Assembly (NCBI RefSeq): GCF_013113715.1
Contig: NZ_CP053344.1
Coordinates: 1,922,001 to 1,986,000, forward strand
Direction: 5' to 3'
DNA: 64,000 nucleotides
Source of the DNA: Herbiconiux sp. SALV-R1
Lineage (GTDB): Bacteria > Actinomycetota > Actinomycetes > Actinomycetales > Microbacteriaceae
Shown here: positions 27,341-36,512 of the stretch, one piece after another
How the letters are laid out: every line of letters begins with the position of its first letter
How positions within the stretch are numbered: the stretch's first letter is position 1
The notes under the pieces: model-generated
What the model saw: the letters and a program-made list of their open reading frames with translations, nothing else
What the model was told of the DNA's origin: nothing
The model's database searches: none
Position numbers and translations under genes: made by a program

Positions 27341-28393
27341 TCACCAGGAACAGGGCGTCAACGCCTCCACCGCGCTCGAGAGCGAGGCGGTTCCGCCGAG
27401 CAGCACCACGCGGCTCGCAGCACCGTCGTCGAGCTGAGCGAGCACCCCTTTCGGCACGCAGTCCCGCGGCACGACGAACAGCGGTGCGTTCCGCGACCCG
27501 GCGAGCACACCGCCCGCGAGGGCATCCGGGAAATTCTCCCCGGTCACGAGGTAGGCCGCGCTGTAGTCCTGCAGGGCTCGGGCGTTGATCGCCTGGGAGA
27601 CCCGATACCGATCCGGCCCGTCGATGCGCTCGACGGTGTGGGTGAGCTTCAGCGCGAACTCCGCCTCGGCCGAGATCGACGACGTCCCCCCGACGAGCAC
27701 GGTGGAGGTCGTGCGGAGGCTGTGCAGGAACGACTCGGTGGGAATGTCGACGCCGGGGAGGGCGCCATCGACCAGCAGAATCGGCGTGTGCGTCGAACCG
27801 GCCACCGACCCCGCCGCCAACGCGTCGGGGAACGAACGGCCGGTTGCGACGAAGGCGGACGGCACCCAGCCGGAGTAGGCGTCCCTGATGACCGCGCGGC
27901 TTCCCGAATAGCGGTCGCTGCCGTACACCCGGGTGACCGTGGCACGCGGCACGGCCGCTCCGATCTGTCGCAGCACACCGTCGTCGACGGAGGACGGCCC
28001 TCCGACGACGATCACCGTGCGCGGGTCGAGCGTCGTGAGGGCCGAGGCGGCCTGCGCGGGGAGTGCGCCGGGTTGTACGAGGAGCAGCGGCGCGCCGCGG
28101 TGCACGGCGGCGGGGCCCGCACTCAGGGCGTCGGGGAAGTTCGCGCCCGACGCCACGTAGACGATGTCGGCCCCGGCCGGGCTGGTCTCCAGTGCCACCT
28201 TCGCCGCAAGATCGTAACGGTCGGTACCGGCGATGCGGGACACGACCGGACCCGTGCGCTCGAGCGGCTCGGAATCGGCGGCGGCGGCCTGCGGCACCAT
28301 CGCGGTGACGGCCACGACCACGACGATCACCGCGAGCCCCGACCTCGCCCTCCCGATCCGGCCCGGCCTGGCATGACGACGTAGAACACCCAT
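27341..28393 (-). CDS. Secreted cell wall-binding protein with three CWB2 repeats
   Basis: A 350-residue exported protein. An Arg-rich start and a long hydrophobic stretch ending VPQAAA form a signal peptide (~residues 1-40). Three CWB2-type repeats of ~95 residues follow; each begins R(I/V)xGxDRY and carries FPDALxAG and a VVGG/VLLGG strand (RIAGTDRY, RVYGSDRY, RIDGPDRY). Such repeats anchor proteins to anionic wall polymers. No extra catalytic domain is seen, so the function beyond binding is open. ATG 28393 is chosen because GGGAAGCGG precedes it. Confidence 0.88.
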   Translation of the reverse strand: MGVLRRHARPGRIGRARSGLAVIVVVVAVTAMVPQAAAADSEPLERTGPVVSRIAGTDRYDLAAKVALETSPAGADIVYVASGANFPDALSAGPAAVHRGAPLLLVQPGALPAQAASALTTLDPRTVIVVGGPSSVDDGVLRQIGAAVPRATVTRVYGSDRYSGSRAVIRDAYSGWVPSAFVATGRSFPDALAAGSVAGSTHTPILLVDGALPGVDIPTESFLHSLRTTSTVLVGGTSSISAEAEFALKLTHTVERIDGPDRYRVSQAINARALQDYSAAYLVTGENFPDALAGGVLAGSRNAPLFVVPRDCVPKGVLAQLDDGAASRVVLLGGTASLSSAVEALTPCSW

Positions 28394-28543
28394 AGCGACA
28401 CCGCTTCCCAAAGACGGAGCCGCACCCCTGCGGCTCGTTCGCGGGACAGCCTAGGGCCAGATGGCGCCATACGTGAGAAATGCTCAGCCCGTTGCGCGCC
28501 CGCCGCGGGAGGCACTACAGTCTTCGGTCGCCCGGGCCCCGGG

Positions 28544-28783
28544 TCAGTGCGTCTGCAGGGTGCGCAGCCGCGCCAGCAGCTGGTCGCGCAGCTCCTCGGG
28601 CGCCGTCTCCTTGCACGCGCGCTGCACCGTCTGGGTGAGCACGATGCCGATGTGGAGCTCGGACTGGCAGCCCTCGCAGCTCTCGACGTGCGCGCGGATG
28701 TCGTCGGCATCCGTTCGGCAGATCTCGTTGCGCAGATACTCCTCGAGCTCTGCCCTGGCCTTGTCGCAGCCGCAGTCGTTCAT
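28544..28783 (-). CDS. rsrA: Redox-sensing zinc anti-sigma factor (RsrA type)
   Basis: A 79-residue cytoplasmic anti-sigma factor. The ZAS zinc motif is HVESCEGC (HxxxCxxC), with a further Cys pair CGCDK near the N-terminus. The protein ends after an LLARLRTL helix. In this family disulfide formation releases Zn2+ and frees the sigma factor under thiol stress. It overlaps the end of the sigma gene by 4 bp, the standard sigR-rsrA order. Confidence 0.9.
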   Translation of the reverse strand: MNDCGCDKARAELEEYLRNEICRTDADDIRAHVESCEGCQSELHIGIVLTQTVQRACKETAPEELRDQLLARLRTLQTH

Positions 28784-29466
28784 TTCTTGCTCCCTGTGCC
28801 GGTCGCCTGGGCGACGGCGAGGCCGCGCTCCCTGGCGTAATCGGTGAGAAGACCGCGCAGCAGCCGTCGGCCACGGTGCAGACGGCTCATGACGGTGCCC
28901 ACCGGGGTCTTCATGATGTCGGCTATCTCCTGGTAGGAGAAGCCCTCGACGTCGGCCAGGTACACGGCCAGACGGAAGTCTTCGGGAATCGACTGCAGCG
29001 CCTCTTTGACATCACTGTCGGGCAGGTGGTCGATGGCCTCGGCCTCGGCCGACCGGCTCGACATCGCCGTCGCCGACTCGGCGGAGCCGAGCTGCCAGTC
29101 CTCCATCTCGCTGGTCGAACCCTGGTAGGGGTCGCGCTGCTTCTTGCGGTACGTGTTGATGAAGGTGTTGGTGAGGATGCGGTACAGCCACGCCTTGAGG
29201 TTGGTGCCCTGCTCGAACTGCCCGAACGCGGCGTAGGCCTTCACGAAGGTCTCCTGCACAAGGTCTTGGGCATCGGCCGGGTTGCGCGTCATGCGCAGCG
29301 CCGCGCCGTACAGCTGGTCGAGGAACGGGATGGCCTGCTCTTCGAAGAGCGCGCGCGGGTCGGCCGGCGGGGTCGCCGGGGCGTCGCCTTCGGGTGCGGT
29401 GCTGGGAGTGCTCATCACCGGCAAGTCTACGACCGGTGGTGCCGTCAGAACGGCTGTGGCCATCAC
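28780..29466 (-). CDS. sigR: ECF sigma factor, SigR/SigH type (thiol-oxidative stress)
   Basis: A 228-residue ECF sigma factor. Region 2 is at ~45-115 ([43 protein letters not shown]) and region 4 at ~150-205 ([37 protein letters not shown]). It activates thiol-homeostasis genes when RsrA is oxidised. Two starts are possible: GTG 29466/ATG 29463 with GGAGG upstream, or the inner ATG 29415 (MSTPSTAPE). It is divergent from aroA with only 46 bp between them. Confidence 0.92.
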   Translation of the reverse strand: MMATAVLTAPPVVDLPVMSTPSTAPEGDAPATPPADPRALFEEQAIPFLDQLYGAALRMTRNPADAQDLVQETFVKAYAAFGQFEQGTNLKAWLYRILTNTFINTYRKKQRDPYQGSTSEMEDWQLGSAESATAMSSRSAEAEAIDHLPDSDVKEALQSIPEDFRLAVYLADVEGFSYQEIADIMKTPVGTVMSRLHRGRRLLRGLLTDYARERGLAVAQATGTGSKK

Positions 29467-29512
29467 GCGGGGATCCTCCAGGGGTTTCGGGAGCGGACTA
29501 CTCTGATAACCG

Positions 29513-30886
29513 ATGCCTGTTCAGAGATATTCCGCGCCGCAGTTCAACCCCTACGGCGACGACGCACCGGTGGAGCGCGAGGAGCACTGGCCCGCGCCCC
29601 GTGCCGCGGCACCGCTCGACGCCGTGGTCTCGCTGCCCGGCTCGAAGTCGCTCACCAACCGCGAGCTCGTGCTCTCAGCTCTCGCCGCCGAACCCTCCGT
29701 GCTGCGCTCGCCGCTGCACTCCCGCGACTCCGACCTCATGGTCGAGGCGCTGCGCTCGCTCGGCACCACGGTGGAGGCGCTCCCGGGCGCCGGCCCGTTC
29801 GGCCCCGACCTCGCCGTCACCCCCGCCGCCGAGCTGCTCGGCAGCACCACCATCGACTGCGGGCTCGCCGGCACCGTCATGCGCTTCCTCCCGCCGGTCG
29901 CCGCGCTCGCGCTCGGCCCCACCACCTTCGACGGCGACGAGGGGGCACGGCGCCGGCCCATGGCCACCACCATCAGCTCGCTGCGCGCCCTCGGGGTCGA
30001 CATCGGCGACGACCGCCGCGCCGCCCTCCCGTTCACCGTGCACGGCACCGGCCGGGTGGCCGGCGGGTCGCTCACCATCGACGCCTCGGCCTCCAGCCAG
30101 TTCGTCAGCGGCCTGCTGCTGAGCGCCGCCCGCTTCGACGGAGGGCTCGAGCTGCGGCACGAGGGTGCCCGCCTCCCGAGCCAGCCGCACATCGAGATGA
30201 CCCTCGCGGCCGTGCGGGCCCGCGGGGTCGCCGCCGACAGCGCGGCCGAGGGGAGCTGGTCGGTCGCCCCCGGCCCCATCGCCGGGGCGGAGGTAGCGAT
30301 CGAGCCCGACCTCTCCAATGCAGCACCCTTCCTCGCCGCGGCCCTCGTCACCGGCGGCAGCGTCACCATCACGGGGTGGCCCGAGTCGACCACGCAGGTG
30401 GGCGCCGACCTCGCCGAGCTGCTCCCGCTGTTCGGAGCCACCGTCACCCGCGACGGCGACCGCCTCACCGTCACCGGGAGCCCCGACGGCATCCGCGGCG
30501 TCTCGATCGACCTCAGCACCGGCGGAGAACTCGCGCCGCCCCTGGTGGCCCTGGCCGCCCTCGCGACGGAACCGAGCGAGATCACCGGCATCGGCCACAT
30601 CCGTCATCACGAGACCGACCGGCTCGCCGCGCTCGCCACCGAGATCAACAACCTCGGCGGCGAGGTCACCGAGCTCCCCGACGGCCTCGCCATCACCCCC
30701 CGCCCGCTGCACGGCGGGCTGTGGTCGAGCTACGCCGACCACCGCATGGCCACCGCGGGCGCGCTGATCGGGCTCGCCGTCGACGGGGTGCTGGTCGAAG
30801 ACATCGCCACCACCTCGAAGACCCTGCCCCAGTTCCCCGAGCTGTGGCACGGCATGATCGCCGGCCGCGCGGGCACCGTCGCATGA
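29513..30886 (+). CDS. aroA: 3-phosphoshikimate 1-carboxyvinyltransferase (EPSP synthase)
   Basis: A 457-residue enzyme of the shikimate pathway that joins PEP to shikimate-3-phosphate. [18 protein letters not shown] holds the conserved Lys/Ser of the substrate site. [19 protein letters not shown], the SSQFVSGLL segment and the late [13 protein letters not shown] motif are all present. Length is normal with a ~40-residue N-terminal lead. The rsgA start follows 24 bp downstream, so the two are co-transcribed. Confidence 0.96.
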   Translation: MPVQRYSAPQFNPYGDDAPVEREEHWPAPRAAAPLDAVVSLPGSKSLTNRELVLSALAAEPSVLRSPLHSRDSDLMVEALRSLGTTVEALPGAGPFGPDLAVTPAAELLGSTTIDCGLAGTVMRFLPPVAALALGPTTFDGDEGARRRPMATTISSLRALGVDIGDDRRAALPFTVHGTGRVAGGSLTIDASASSQFVSGLLLSAARFDGGLELRHEGARLPSQPHIEMTLAAVRARGVAADSAAEGSWSVAPGPIAGAEVAIEPDLSNAAPFLAAALVTGGSVTITGWPESTTQVGADLAELLPLFGATVTRDGDRLTVTGSPDGIRGVSIDLSTGGELAPPLVALAALATEPSEITGIGHIRHHETDRLAALATEINNLGGEVTELPDGLAITPRPLHGGLWSSYADHRMATAGALIGLAVDGVLVEDIATTSKTLPQFPELWHGMIAGRAGTVA

Positions 30887-30910
30887 CGACGGAGGGGTGA
30901 GCCCGGCCGT

Positions 30911-31954
30911 ATGAGCTGGTGGAACGACGACTCCGACGACGAAGACGACGACGACTTCGACGAGTCGAGGGTGCGCGTGCGCCCCAACCCCAAGGGCAAC
31001 CGGCCGCGCACGAAGACCCGCCCCGACCACAAAGACGCCGTCGCCGGCCGCATCATGACGGTCGACCGCGGCCGCTTCGCGGTGCTCGTCGGGCAGGACA
31101 CCGACGACGAGCACGAGATCACCGCGTCGCGGGCCCGCGAGCTCGGCCGCACCCCGATCGTCACCGGCGACTGGGTCGATCTCGTCGGCGACACCTCCGG
31201 CGAGCCGGGAACCCTCGCCCGCGTGGTGCGCGTGCACGAGCGCAGCACGCTGCTGCGGCGCAGCGCCGACGACTCCGATGCCGTGGAGCGGGTGATCGTG
31301 GCGAACGCCGATCAGATGCTCATCGTGGTCGCCGCCGCCAACCCCGAGCCGCGCGCCCGCCTCATCGACCGTTACCTCGTCGCCGCCTTCGACGCGGGAA
31401 TCGAGCCGGTGCTCTGCGTCACCAAGACCGACCTCGCCGACCCGGCCCCGCTGCTCGCGGAGTTCGCCTGCCTCGACATCAGGGTGGTCACGCTCTCCCG
31501 CGACGCGGTGCCCGTCGACGAGCTCACCGAGCTGCTGTTGGGGCGCACCACGGTGACGGTGGGGCACTCGGGTGTGGGCAAGTCGACGCTCGTGAACGCG
31601 CTGGTTCCGGATGCGCGGCGCGCGACGGGCGTGGTGAACACGGTCACCGGTCGCGGCCGGCACACCTCCTCCTCCACCGTGTGCCTGCGGCTGCACGCCC
31701 CCGACGGCCGCACCGGCTGGATCATCGACACCCCGGGCGTGCGCTCCTTCGGCCTCGGACACGTCGACCCCCAGAACATCCTGCGCTCCTTCGCGGCCAC
31801 CGCCCACGTGTCGGAGGGCGACCCGCCCGACGGCATCCCGCTCGCCGAAGCGCACGACTGGGAGATCGTCGATCGCGTGCAGGCCGGCGAGCTCGGCGAG
31901 AGCGGCAGGGCACGGCTGGAGTCGCTGCAGAAGCTGCTCGAGAGCACCGCCTGA
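30911..31954 (+). CDS. rsgA: Ribosome small-subunit-dependent GTPase A
   Basis: A 347-residue circularly permuted GTPase that helps mature the 30S subunit. An acidic N-terminus (DDEDDDDFDE) precedes an OB-like domain (~45-110). The GTPase motifs come in the permuted order G4 TKTD (171-174), G1 GHSGVGKS (218-225), G3 DTPG (273-276). The usual C-terminal zinc site (Cys/His cluster) is absent, with no Cys after the G3 motif. It follows aroA and precedes hisN on the same strand. Confidence 0.93.
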   Translation: MSWWNDDSDDEDDDDFDESRVRVRPNPKGNRPRTKTRPDHKDAVAGRIMTVDRGRFAVLVGQDTDDEHEITASRARELGRTPIVTGDWVDLVGDTSGEPGTLARVVRVHERSTLLRRSADDSDAVERVIVANADQMLIVVAAANPEPRARLIDRYLVAAFDAGIEPVLCVTKTDLADPAPLLAEFACLDIRVVTLSRDAVPVDELTELLLGRTTVTVGHSGVGKSTLVNALVPDARRATGVVNTVTGRGRHTSSSTVCLRLHAPDGRTGWIIDTPGVRSFGLGHVDPQNILRSFAATAHVSEGDPPDGIPLAEAHDWEIVDRVQAGELGESGRARLESLQKLLESTA

Positions 31955-32009
31955 GCTGTCGGCGCTCGCCGGGCGCCGGCCGCCGGGGGCGCGCCGGTAG
32001 CCTGAGGGG

Positions 32010-32834
32010 GTGACCCAGAACCACACGGCCGACGCCGACCTCGACCTCGCCCTCCGCCTCGCCGACCTCGCCGACGGCATCTCCCGCTCGCGCTTCCGCG
32101 CCTTCGACCTCCACGTCGTCGCCAAGCCCGACCGCACCCCTGTCACCGACGCCGACCGGGCCGTGGAGGAGGCGCTGCGAGGCCTGCTCGCCGAGGAGCG
32201 CCCGCACGACGGGCTGCTCGGCGAGGAGTTCGGCGAACGGGCGGGCGACGAGGGCGCCTCGACGAGGCAGTGGATCATCGACCCCATCGACGGCACCGCG
32301 AACTTCATGCGCGGTGTGCCGGTGTGGGCCACCCTCATCGCCCTCGCGGTCGACGGGGTGCCCGTCGTGGGCGTCGTGAGCGCACCCGCACTGGGCCGCC
32401 GCTGGTGGGCGGCGAAGGGCCTCGGCGCGTTCACCACCGACCTCCTCGACGGTGGGGCGGATGCGCCGGTGCGGTTGCGCGCATCCGGCATCTCGGAGCT
32501 CGCCGACGCCTCTCTGAGCTACAACAGCCTGAAGGGGTGGGACGAGGCGGGCCGGCTCGACGAGCTCACCACGCTCTCGCGGGCGGTGTGGCGCACCCGG
32601 GCCTACGGCGAGATGTGGTCGTACATGATGGTGGCCGAAGGGCAGCTCGAGCTCGCCGCCGAGTTCGACCTGCAGCCCTACGACATGGCGGCGCTGGTGC
32701 CGATCGTCGAGGAGGCCGGGGGCCGGTTCAGCTCGGTCGACGGCGTGCCCGGCGTCTGGAACGGGAGTGCTCTGGCGAGCAACGGCCTGCTGCACGACGC
32801 GGCCCTCGAGATCGTGGCGCGGCCGTCGAATTGA
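32010..32834 (+). CDS. hisN: Histidinol-phosphatase, inositol monophosphatase family
   Basis: A 274-residue metal-dependent phosphatase. The metal site reads EEF (LLGEEFGE), WIIDPIDGTANFMRG (the IMPase signature) and QPYDMAALVPIVEEAGG near the C-terminus. In actinobacteria proteins of this form next to rsgA/aroA are the HisN histidinol-phosphatases, and that specific role is inferred from family and context. It starts at GTG 32010. Confidence 0.88.
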   Translation: MTQNHTADADLDLALRLADLADGISRSRFRAFDLHVVAKPDRTPVTDADRAVEEALRGLLAEERPHDGLLGEEFGERAGDEGASTRQWIIDPIDGTANFMRGVPVWATLIALAVDGVPVVGVVSAPALGRRWWAAKGLGAFTTDLLDGGADAPVRLRASGISELADASLSYNSLKGWDEAGRLDELTTLSRAVWRTRAYGEMWSYMMVAEGQLELAAEFDLQPYDMAALVPIVEEAGGRFSSVDGVPGVWNGSALASNGLLHDAALEIVARPSN

Positions 32835-32847
32835 CCCCCCGGACGGG

Positions 32848-32878
32848 GAACCCCCATAATGGGGGCACGAGGGGGTTC
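32848..32878 (+). terminator. Hairpin after hisN
   Basis: GAACCCCC pairs with GGGGGTTC (8 bp), with an alternative inner CCCCC/GGGGG pair. It lies 14 nt after the hisN stop and before the lipoprotein gene; no T-run follows. Confidence 0.5.
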
Positions 32879-32922
32879 TCAGCCTCTTCACAGGCACCAC
32901 ATCCCTACGCACCGGAGTACCC

Positions 32923-33426
32923 ATGACGATCTCAGCCCCTGCCCGCATCGCCCTCGGAGCCGCCGCACTCGCCCTCGGCCTCACCTTCTCCGGCTGCACC
33001 GCCCTGTTCCCGAGCTCGGCGCCGCCGGCGACCGACTCGACAACCGGCGAGGAGATCGAGCAGACCGACACCGACGTGTTCACGCTCGCCGTGGGCGACT
33101 GCCTGAACGACACCTCCTCCACCGAGGTCACCGAGGTGCCCATCGTCGACTGCGCCGACGAGCACGACTTCGAGGTGTACTACGACTTCCAGCTCGACGG
33201 CACCGACTTCCCGGGCGACGAGGCGGTCGACACCGACGCGAACGCCGGATGCCTCGAGGCCTTCGACAGCTTCGTCGGCATCTCGTACGACGAGTCGAAG
33301 TACGACTACACCTACTTCACCCCCACCGAGGGATCGTGGACCGACGGCGACGACCGTCTGGTCTCGTGCCTCATCGGCGACGCGAACGGCAAGCTCACGG
33401 GCTCGCTGAAGGGCGTCGCCCAGTAG
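32923..33426 (+). CDS. Lipoprotein of the septum-formation-like family
   Basis: A 167-residue lipoprotein. The signal peptide ends in the lipobox LTFSGC (Cys ~26), followed by a Ser/Thr-rich spacer. The mature domain has FTLAVGDCLND, IVDCADEHDFEVYY and a later CL/SCLIGD pair, so four Cys that could form two disulfides; this matches the Septum_form domain layout of actinobacteria. It is anchored outside the membrane. The molecular function is not known. Confidence 0.8.
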   Translation: MTISAPARIALGAAALALGLTFSGCTALFPSSAPPATDSTTGEEIEQTDTDVFTLAVGDCLNDTSSTEVTEVPIVDCADEHDFEVYYDFQLDGTDFPGDEAVDTDANAGCLEAFDSFVGISYDESKYDYTYFTPTEGSWTDGDDRLVSCLIGDANGKLTGSLKGVAQ

Positions 33427-33481
33427 GCGAAGCTCGAGGCCCGGTCAGGGCCGTCTTCCCGGGCGCCCCGGTCGCGTCGCT

Positions 33482-34291
33482 CTACCCGTCGAGGCGGAGC
33501 GTGCCGATCGGGGCGCCTGCCGCATCCACCACCGTCGCCGATGACGAGCCGTCGAGGCTGAGCGCGTTGGCGCGCGAGAGCCAGGTGTCGACGCCGTCGC
33601 AGGCCTTGCGGGTGCTGGCCAGGCCGCCGAGGGTGACGACGCCGTCGGCCTCCGTCCAGCTGCCGGTGAGGGTGTTGCAGCCGTCGGAGCCCTGCACCGT
33701 GCCGTCGCTCTCGAGGGTGAGGTGCACGTCGACCCCCGCGGGAGCCTCCGCGCGCCACGTGCCCGCGGCGCCGCCAGTGGCAGCCTCCGCGCTCGCGTCG
33801 GCGCTCGGCTCGCCCGCTGCGGCGTCGCCCGTCGGCTCGTCGGAGGGCACGAGCGTGACGATCGTCGCCCCGTCGCTGTCGGTCAGCAGCAGCGACCCGT
33901 CGTCGAGGAGCGCCTTCGACGCCTTCGTGAGCGACTTCGGCAGCGGCGCGCCGGAGCAGGCCATGAGCGTGCTGAGACCGGCGCTGGTGGTGAGGGCACC
34001 GTCGGAGGAGATCGACCACTCCCCCGAGTTGCCGTTGCAGCCGTCGGAGCCGCTCCAGCTGCCGTCGGCGGCGAAGGCGAGGAAGGGCAGTTCGGGCGAG
34101 TCGTAGCTCTCACCGGTCACCCAGGTGCCGACGAGCTGCTCGGCGGTCGCCGGAACGGGGCCGGCAGCGGGGTCGTCGCTCGCGTCGGCACCCGTCGACG
34201 AGCTGCTGCCCGCACAGGCGCTGAGCGTCAACAGAACCGAGAGCCCCAGCGCAGCGGCGCCCGAGACTGCCGAGAGTGTGCGGAATCGCAT
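33482..34291 (-). CDS. Lipoprotein with two META-like domains
   Basis: A 269-residue lipoprotein from ATG 34291 (GAGGAG upstream). The lipobox LTLSAC is near residue 25. Two META/HslJ-type domains follow: residues ~40-130 (GSWSGSDGCNGNSGEW) and ~155-268 (DGTVQGSDGCNTLTGSW), joined by an Ala/Asp linker. The SDGCN motif repeated in both indicates internal duplication. META domains occur in envelope and heat-shock-related proteins. The open frame extends upstream to 35011, but that part is the shadow of the phosphatase gene. Confidence 0.8.
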   Translation of the reverse strand: MRFRTLSAVSGAAALGLSVLLTLSACAGSSSSTGADASDDPAAGPVPATAEQLVGTWVTGESYDSPELPFLAFAADGSWSGSDGCNGNSGEWSISSDGALTTSAGLSTLMACSGAPLPKSLTKASKALLDDGSLLLTDSDGATIVTLVPSDEPTGDAAAGEPSADASAEAATGGAAGTWRAEAPAGVDVHLTLESDGTVQGSDGCNTLTGSWTEADGVVTLGGLASTRKACDGVDTWLSRANALSLDGSSSATVVDAAGAPIGTLRLDG

Positions 34292-34423
34292 GATGCTCCT
34301 CACCGCGACCCCCGCACCTCGGGGTGCCGCCCCTACCAGGCTAGCGACCGCTCGCCGCCACGGGTCGAGGGTTCCCTCCGAATCGCCGCCCCGCCATCCG
34401 TCGATCACCGTAGGCTGAGACGG

Positions 34424-35083
34424 ATGCGACTCCTCCTCATCCGCCACGGCCAGACCATCGACAACGTCAAGGGCGAACTCGGCACCGTCGTGCCGGGGCC
34501 CGGGCTCACCGCTCTCGGGCGGAGGCAGGCCGAGGCCGTCCCCGCCGCACTCGCGGCCGAGCGCATCGACGCGATCGCGGTCTCCACCATGCTCCGCACG
34601 CAGGAGACCGGTGCGCCGCTCGCAGCCGCCACAGGCCTCACGCCGCACGTGCTCGCCGGTCTGCGCGAGATCGATGCGGGCGACCTCGAGGGGCGCTCCG
34701 ACGAGGAGGCGATCACCACCTACCAGCGCACGATGTTCGCGTGGTGGACCGACTTCGACGCCCGCATCCCCGGCGGCGAGAGCGGCACGGAGTTCGCCGC
34801 CCGGTACGACGCGGCGATCGCCTCGCTCTTCGCCGAGCATCCCGACGGCACGGTCGCCGTGTTCAGTCACGGTGCCGCCATCCGCACCTGGGCGGCCTGG
34901 AACTCCACCAACGTCGACGCCGAGTTCAGCCGCACCCACGGCCTCGAGAACACCGCCGTCGTCGTCTTGGAGGGCGGCCCCACCACCGGCTGGCACGCCC
35001 TCTCCTGGCAACAGACCCCCCTCGGCGGTGCAGCCCTCGACGACGTGACGGCTCCCGACCCCACGGGTGAGCCGGTCGCCTGA
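34424..35083 (+). CDS. Histidine phosphatase family protein (phosphoglycerate mutase-like)
   Basis: A 219-residue cytoplasmic phosphatase. The catalytic RHG motif is at the start (LLLIRHGQTIDN), ALRTQET is here STMLRTQET, GDLEGRSDEE supplies the acid, and the second His is in VAVFSHGAAIRTW. The substrate is not given by the sequence. ATG 34424 is used. It is divergent from the META lipoprotein across 132 bp. Confidence 0.87.
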   Translation: MRLLLIRHGQTIDNVKGELGTVVPGPGLTALGRRQAEAVPAALAAERIDAIAVSTMLRTQETGAPLAAATGLTPHVLAGLREIDAGDLEGRSDEEAITTYQRTMFAWWTDFDARIPGGESGTEFAARYDAAIASLFAEHPDGTVAVFSHGAAIRTWAAWNSTNVDAEFSRTHGLENTAVVVLEGGPTTGWHALSWQQTPLGGAALDDVTAPDPTGEPVA

Positions 35084-35094
35084 CTGGTCGCTCG

Positions 35095-35577
35095 CTAGAC
35101 CCCAGGGAGCACCGTCAGCGTGGAGGCATCACTTGTCGCGCCATTCGTGGCGATACAGGTGACCGTGGTGGGCGCGGGTCCTCCCTCGAGGACCCGGAAG
35201 ACGACCCTCGAGTTGGTGATCGATGCGCCCGCGGCGATCCCTCCGGTGTACATCATGCCGTAGCCACCATCTCGCATGAAGAACAACGACCATCCCGGCT
35301 CTCCCCTCAATCCGTTGAACCTGAAGGGACCGTCCGAGGAGAACACGAGCTGCACCGGATCGACGACGGGGACGGAACCGGTGTTGGTCAAGGTCAACAC
35401 GGTGTATGCCTCGGTTGGGAGGTTCATCGCGGGGTTGGGCGTGATGGAGATCGTGACGGTCGGTGCGACCGAAGCCGCCGCGACGGGGGTCGCCACGGCG
35501 AGGGCGACCACGGGAAGAGACCACGCGCCGGCTGCTACGACACTCCGTCGGGTGATGGGAGACTCAGTCGGTTCCAT
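35095..35577 (-). CDS. Secreted Tat-type protein of unknown function
   Basis: A 160-residue protein. The N-terminus ITRRSVVAAGAWSLPVVALAVATPVAAAS is a twin-arginine-like signal with an Ala cleavage site near residue 35. The rest is a beta-rich, Gly/Thr/Val-rich domain resembling extracellular beta-sandwich modules (VTISITPNPA, VLTLTNTGSVPV). Codon use is slightly less GC-rich than the neighbours. I cannot name a family. Confidence 0.65.
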   Translation of the reverse strand: MEPTESPITRRSVVAAGAWSLPVVALAVATPVAAASVAPTVTISITPNPAMNLPTEAYTVLTLTNTGSVPVVDPVQLVFSSDGPFRFNGLRGEPGWSLFFMRDGGYGMMYTGGIAAGASITNSRVVFRVLEGGPAPTTVTCIATNGATSDASTLTVLPGV

Positions 35578-35984
35578 AGTGCGACACTACACCGAATTGC
35601 TTCACCGGCCGCGTTGACAACCTGCGAGAAGAATTCCGGACACGCGCATACATCGAGGGTGAAACTGGGATGCTTGTGCGCGAACTACCTTCGCACGGTC
35701 ACGCTGTCGCGGCCCGCCACAACCCGCTCTCTTGGCTCGATCGGCACGCGGTTGACTAGGCATCCGGAGGTACTCTGGACATTGAAGCAGCGATGGATCA
35801 GCGCCAGCGCCGTCACCTTTACGACCAACGATCAAGGCACTCTGGAATGGTTGGTCCAGCGGGAGACCTTCTCAGCAATGCGAGCCTTTGCAAGATCGAT
35901 GGCCGCAGTGTGACCGCGTTCCTAGAGATCTGACAGGCCTCATTACGCGGGATTTGGGCTCCTCAGCGTGCGACAGCGGCCGTG
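35578..35984. other. Gene-free, lower-GC stretch downstream of tmRNA
   Basis: About 400 bp with visibly lower GC and no frame that looks coding; a 99-codon frame on the plus strand and a 77-codon frame on the minus strand lack family features and normal codon bias. It lies directly past the tmRNA 3' end, a common integration site for islands, so it may be a decayed insertion scar. No att repeat was found within the window. Confidence 0.5.
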
Positions 35985-36382
35985 GGTGGAGATGGGGGGA
36001 ATTGAACCCCCGTCCATCGCTGTGATCCCACGTCTTCTACGGGTGTAGCCTGTGCAGGCGTTCTGCTCGGCCCCGACCTTTGCCACAGGCAGCTAGGTCG
36101 ACGGGCCCAGTCACAGTAAGAGTCCCGCGTGACCCTGAGACACGATCACGCAGCAAGCTCTCTAGCTGATGCCGGAACCCGGGTAGAGAGCATTCCCGGA
36201 CCGACAGTTCCTAAGTGCTAGGTAAGGGGACCTTACGCCGCGAGGGCGAAGGCGGCCTTCTTAGCCGGAACAGTGCTGTTGGAATTGGCACTTATAGGTT
36301 GCGGAGGGCGTTAACGAGATAACCCCGCATCCTCGACCCGCTTCTCGTCGTTTCGCAGGCGATGTCGAAACCGATCATCCCC
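35985..36382 (-). ncRNA. ssrA: tmRNA (transfer-messenger RNA)
   Basis: A ~398-nt RNA on the minus strand. The 5' end GGGGATGATCGGTTTCGAC pairs with the 3' end (CATCTCC), and GGGTTCAATTCCCCC forms the T-arm. CCA is not fully encoded. The tag reading frame (36289 to 36233) encodes ANSNSTVPAKKAAFALAA and then TAA, ending in the proteolysis signal ALAA. It rescues stalled ribosomes together with SmpB, encoded about 1.9 kb away. Confidence 0.97.
36233..36289 (-). other. tmRNA proteolysis-tag reading frame
   Basis: The resume codon GCC begins an 18-residue tag, followed by TAA; the frame continues through AAGAAGGCC. The last residues FALAA match the ClpXP/ClpAP degron. The tag is longer than many bacterial tags (8-15 residues) because of the STVPAKKAA stretch. 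Confidence 0.85.
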
Positions 36383-36512
36383 GTGCTGGGTCGCTGTCGC
36401 ACGCTGTGGAGTTGTGAACTGCTCCCGGGAACGAGCCCGTTCTGAAGCAGCCCTCAAGTCTACGACAGCGACGGCCCTCCGGTCCACTCCCCGATGGAAT
36501 ATCGTGGGATTC

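Noticed and set aside
29675-32491. A 938-codon minus frame across aroA, rsgA and hisN
   Set aside because: Three well-supported plus-strand genes cover it, and the translation has no motif.
35614-35913. A 99-codon gene downstream of tmRNA
   Set aside because: Codon use and composition do not match the genome and no motif is visible.
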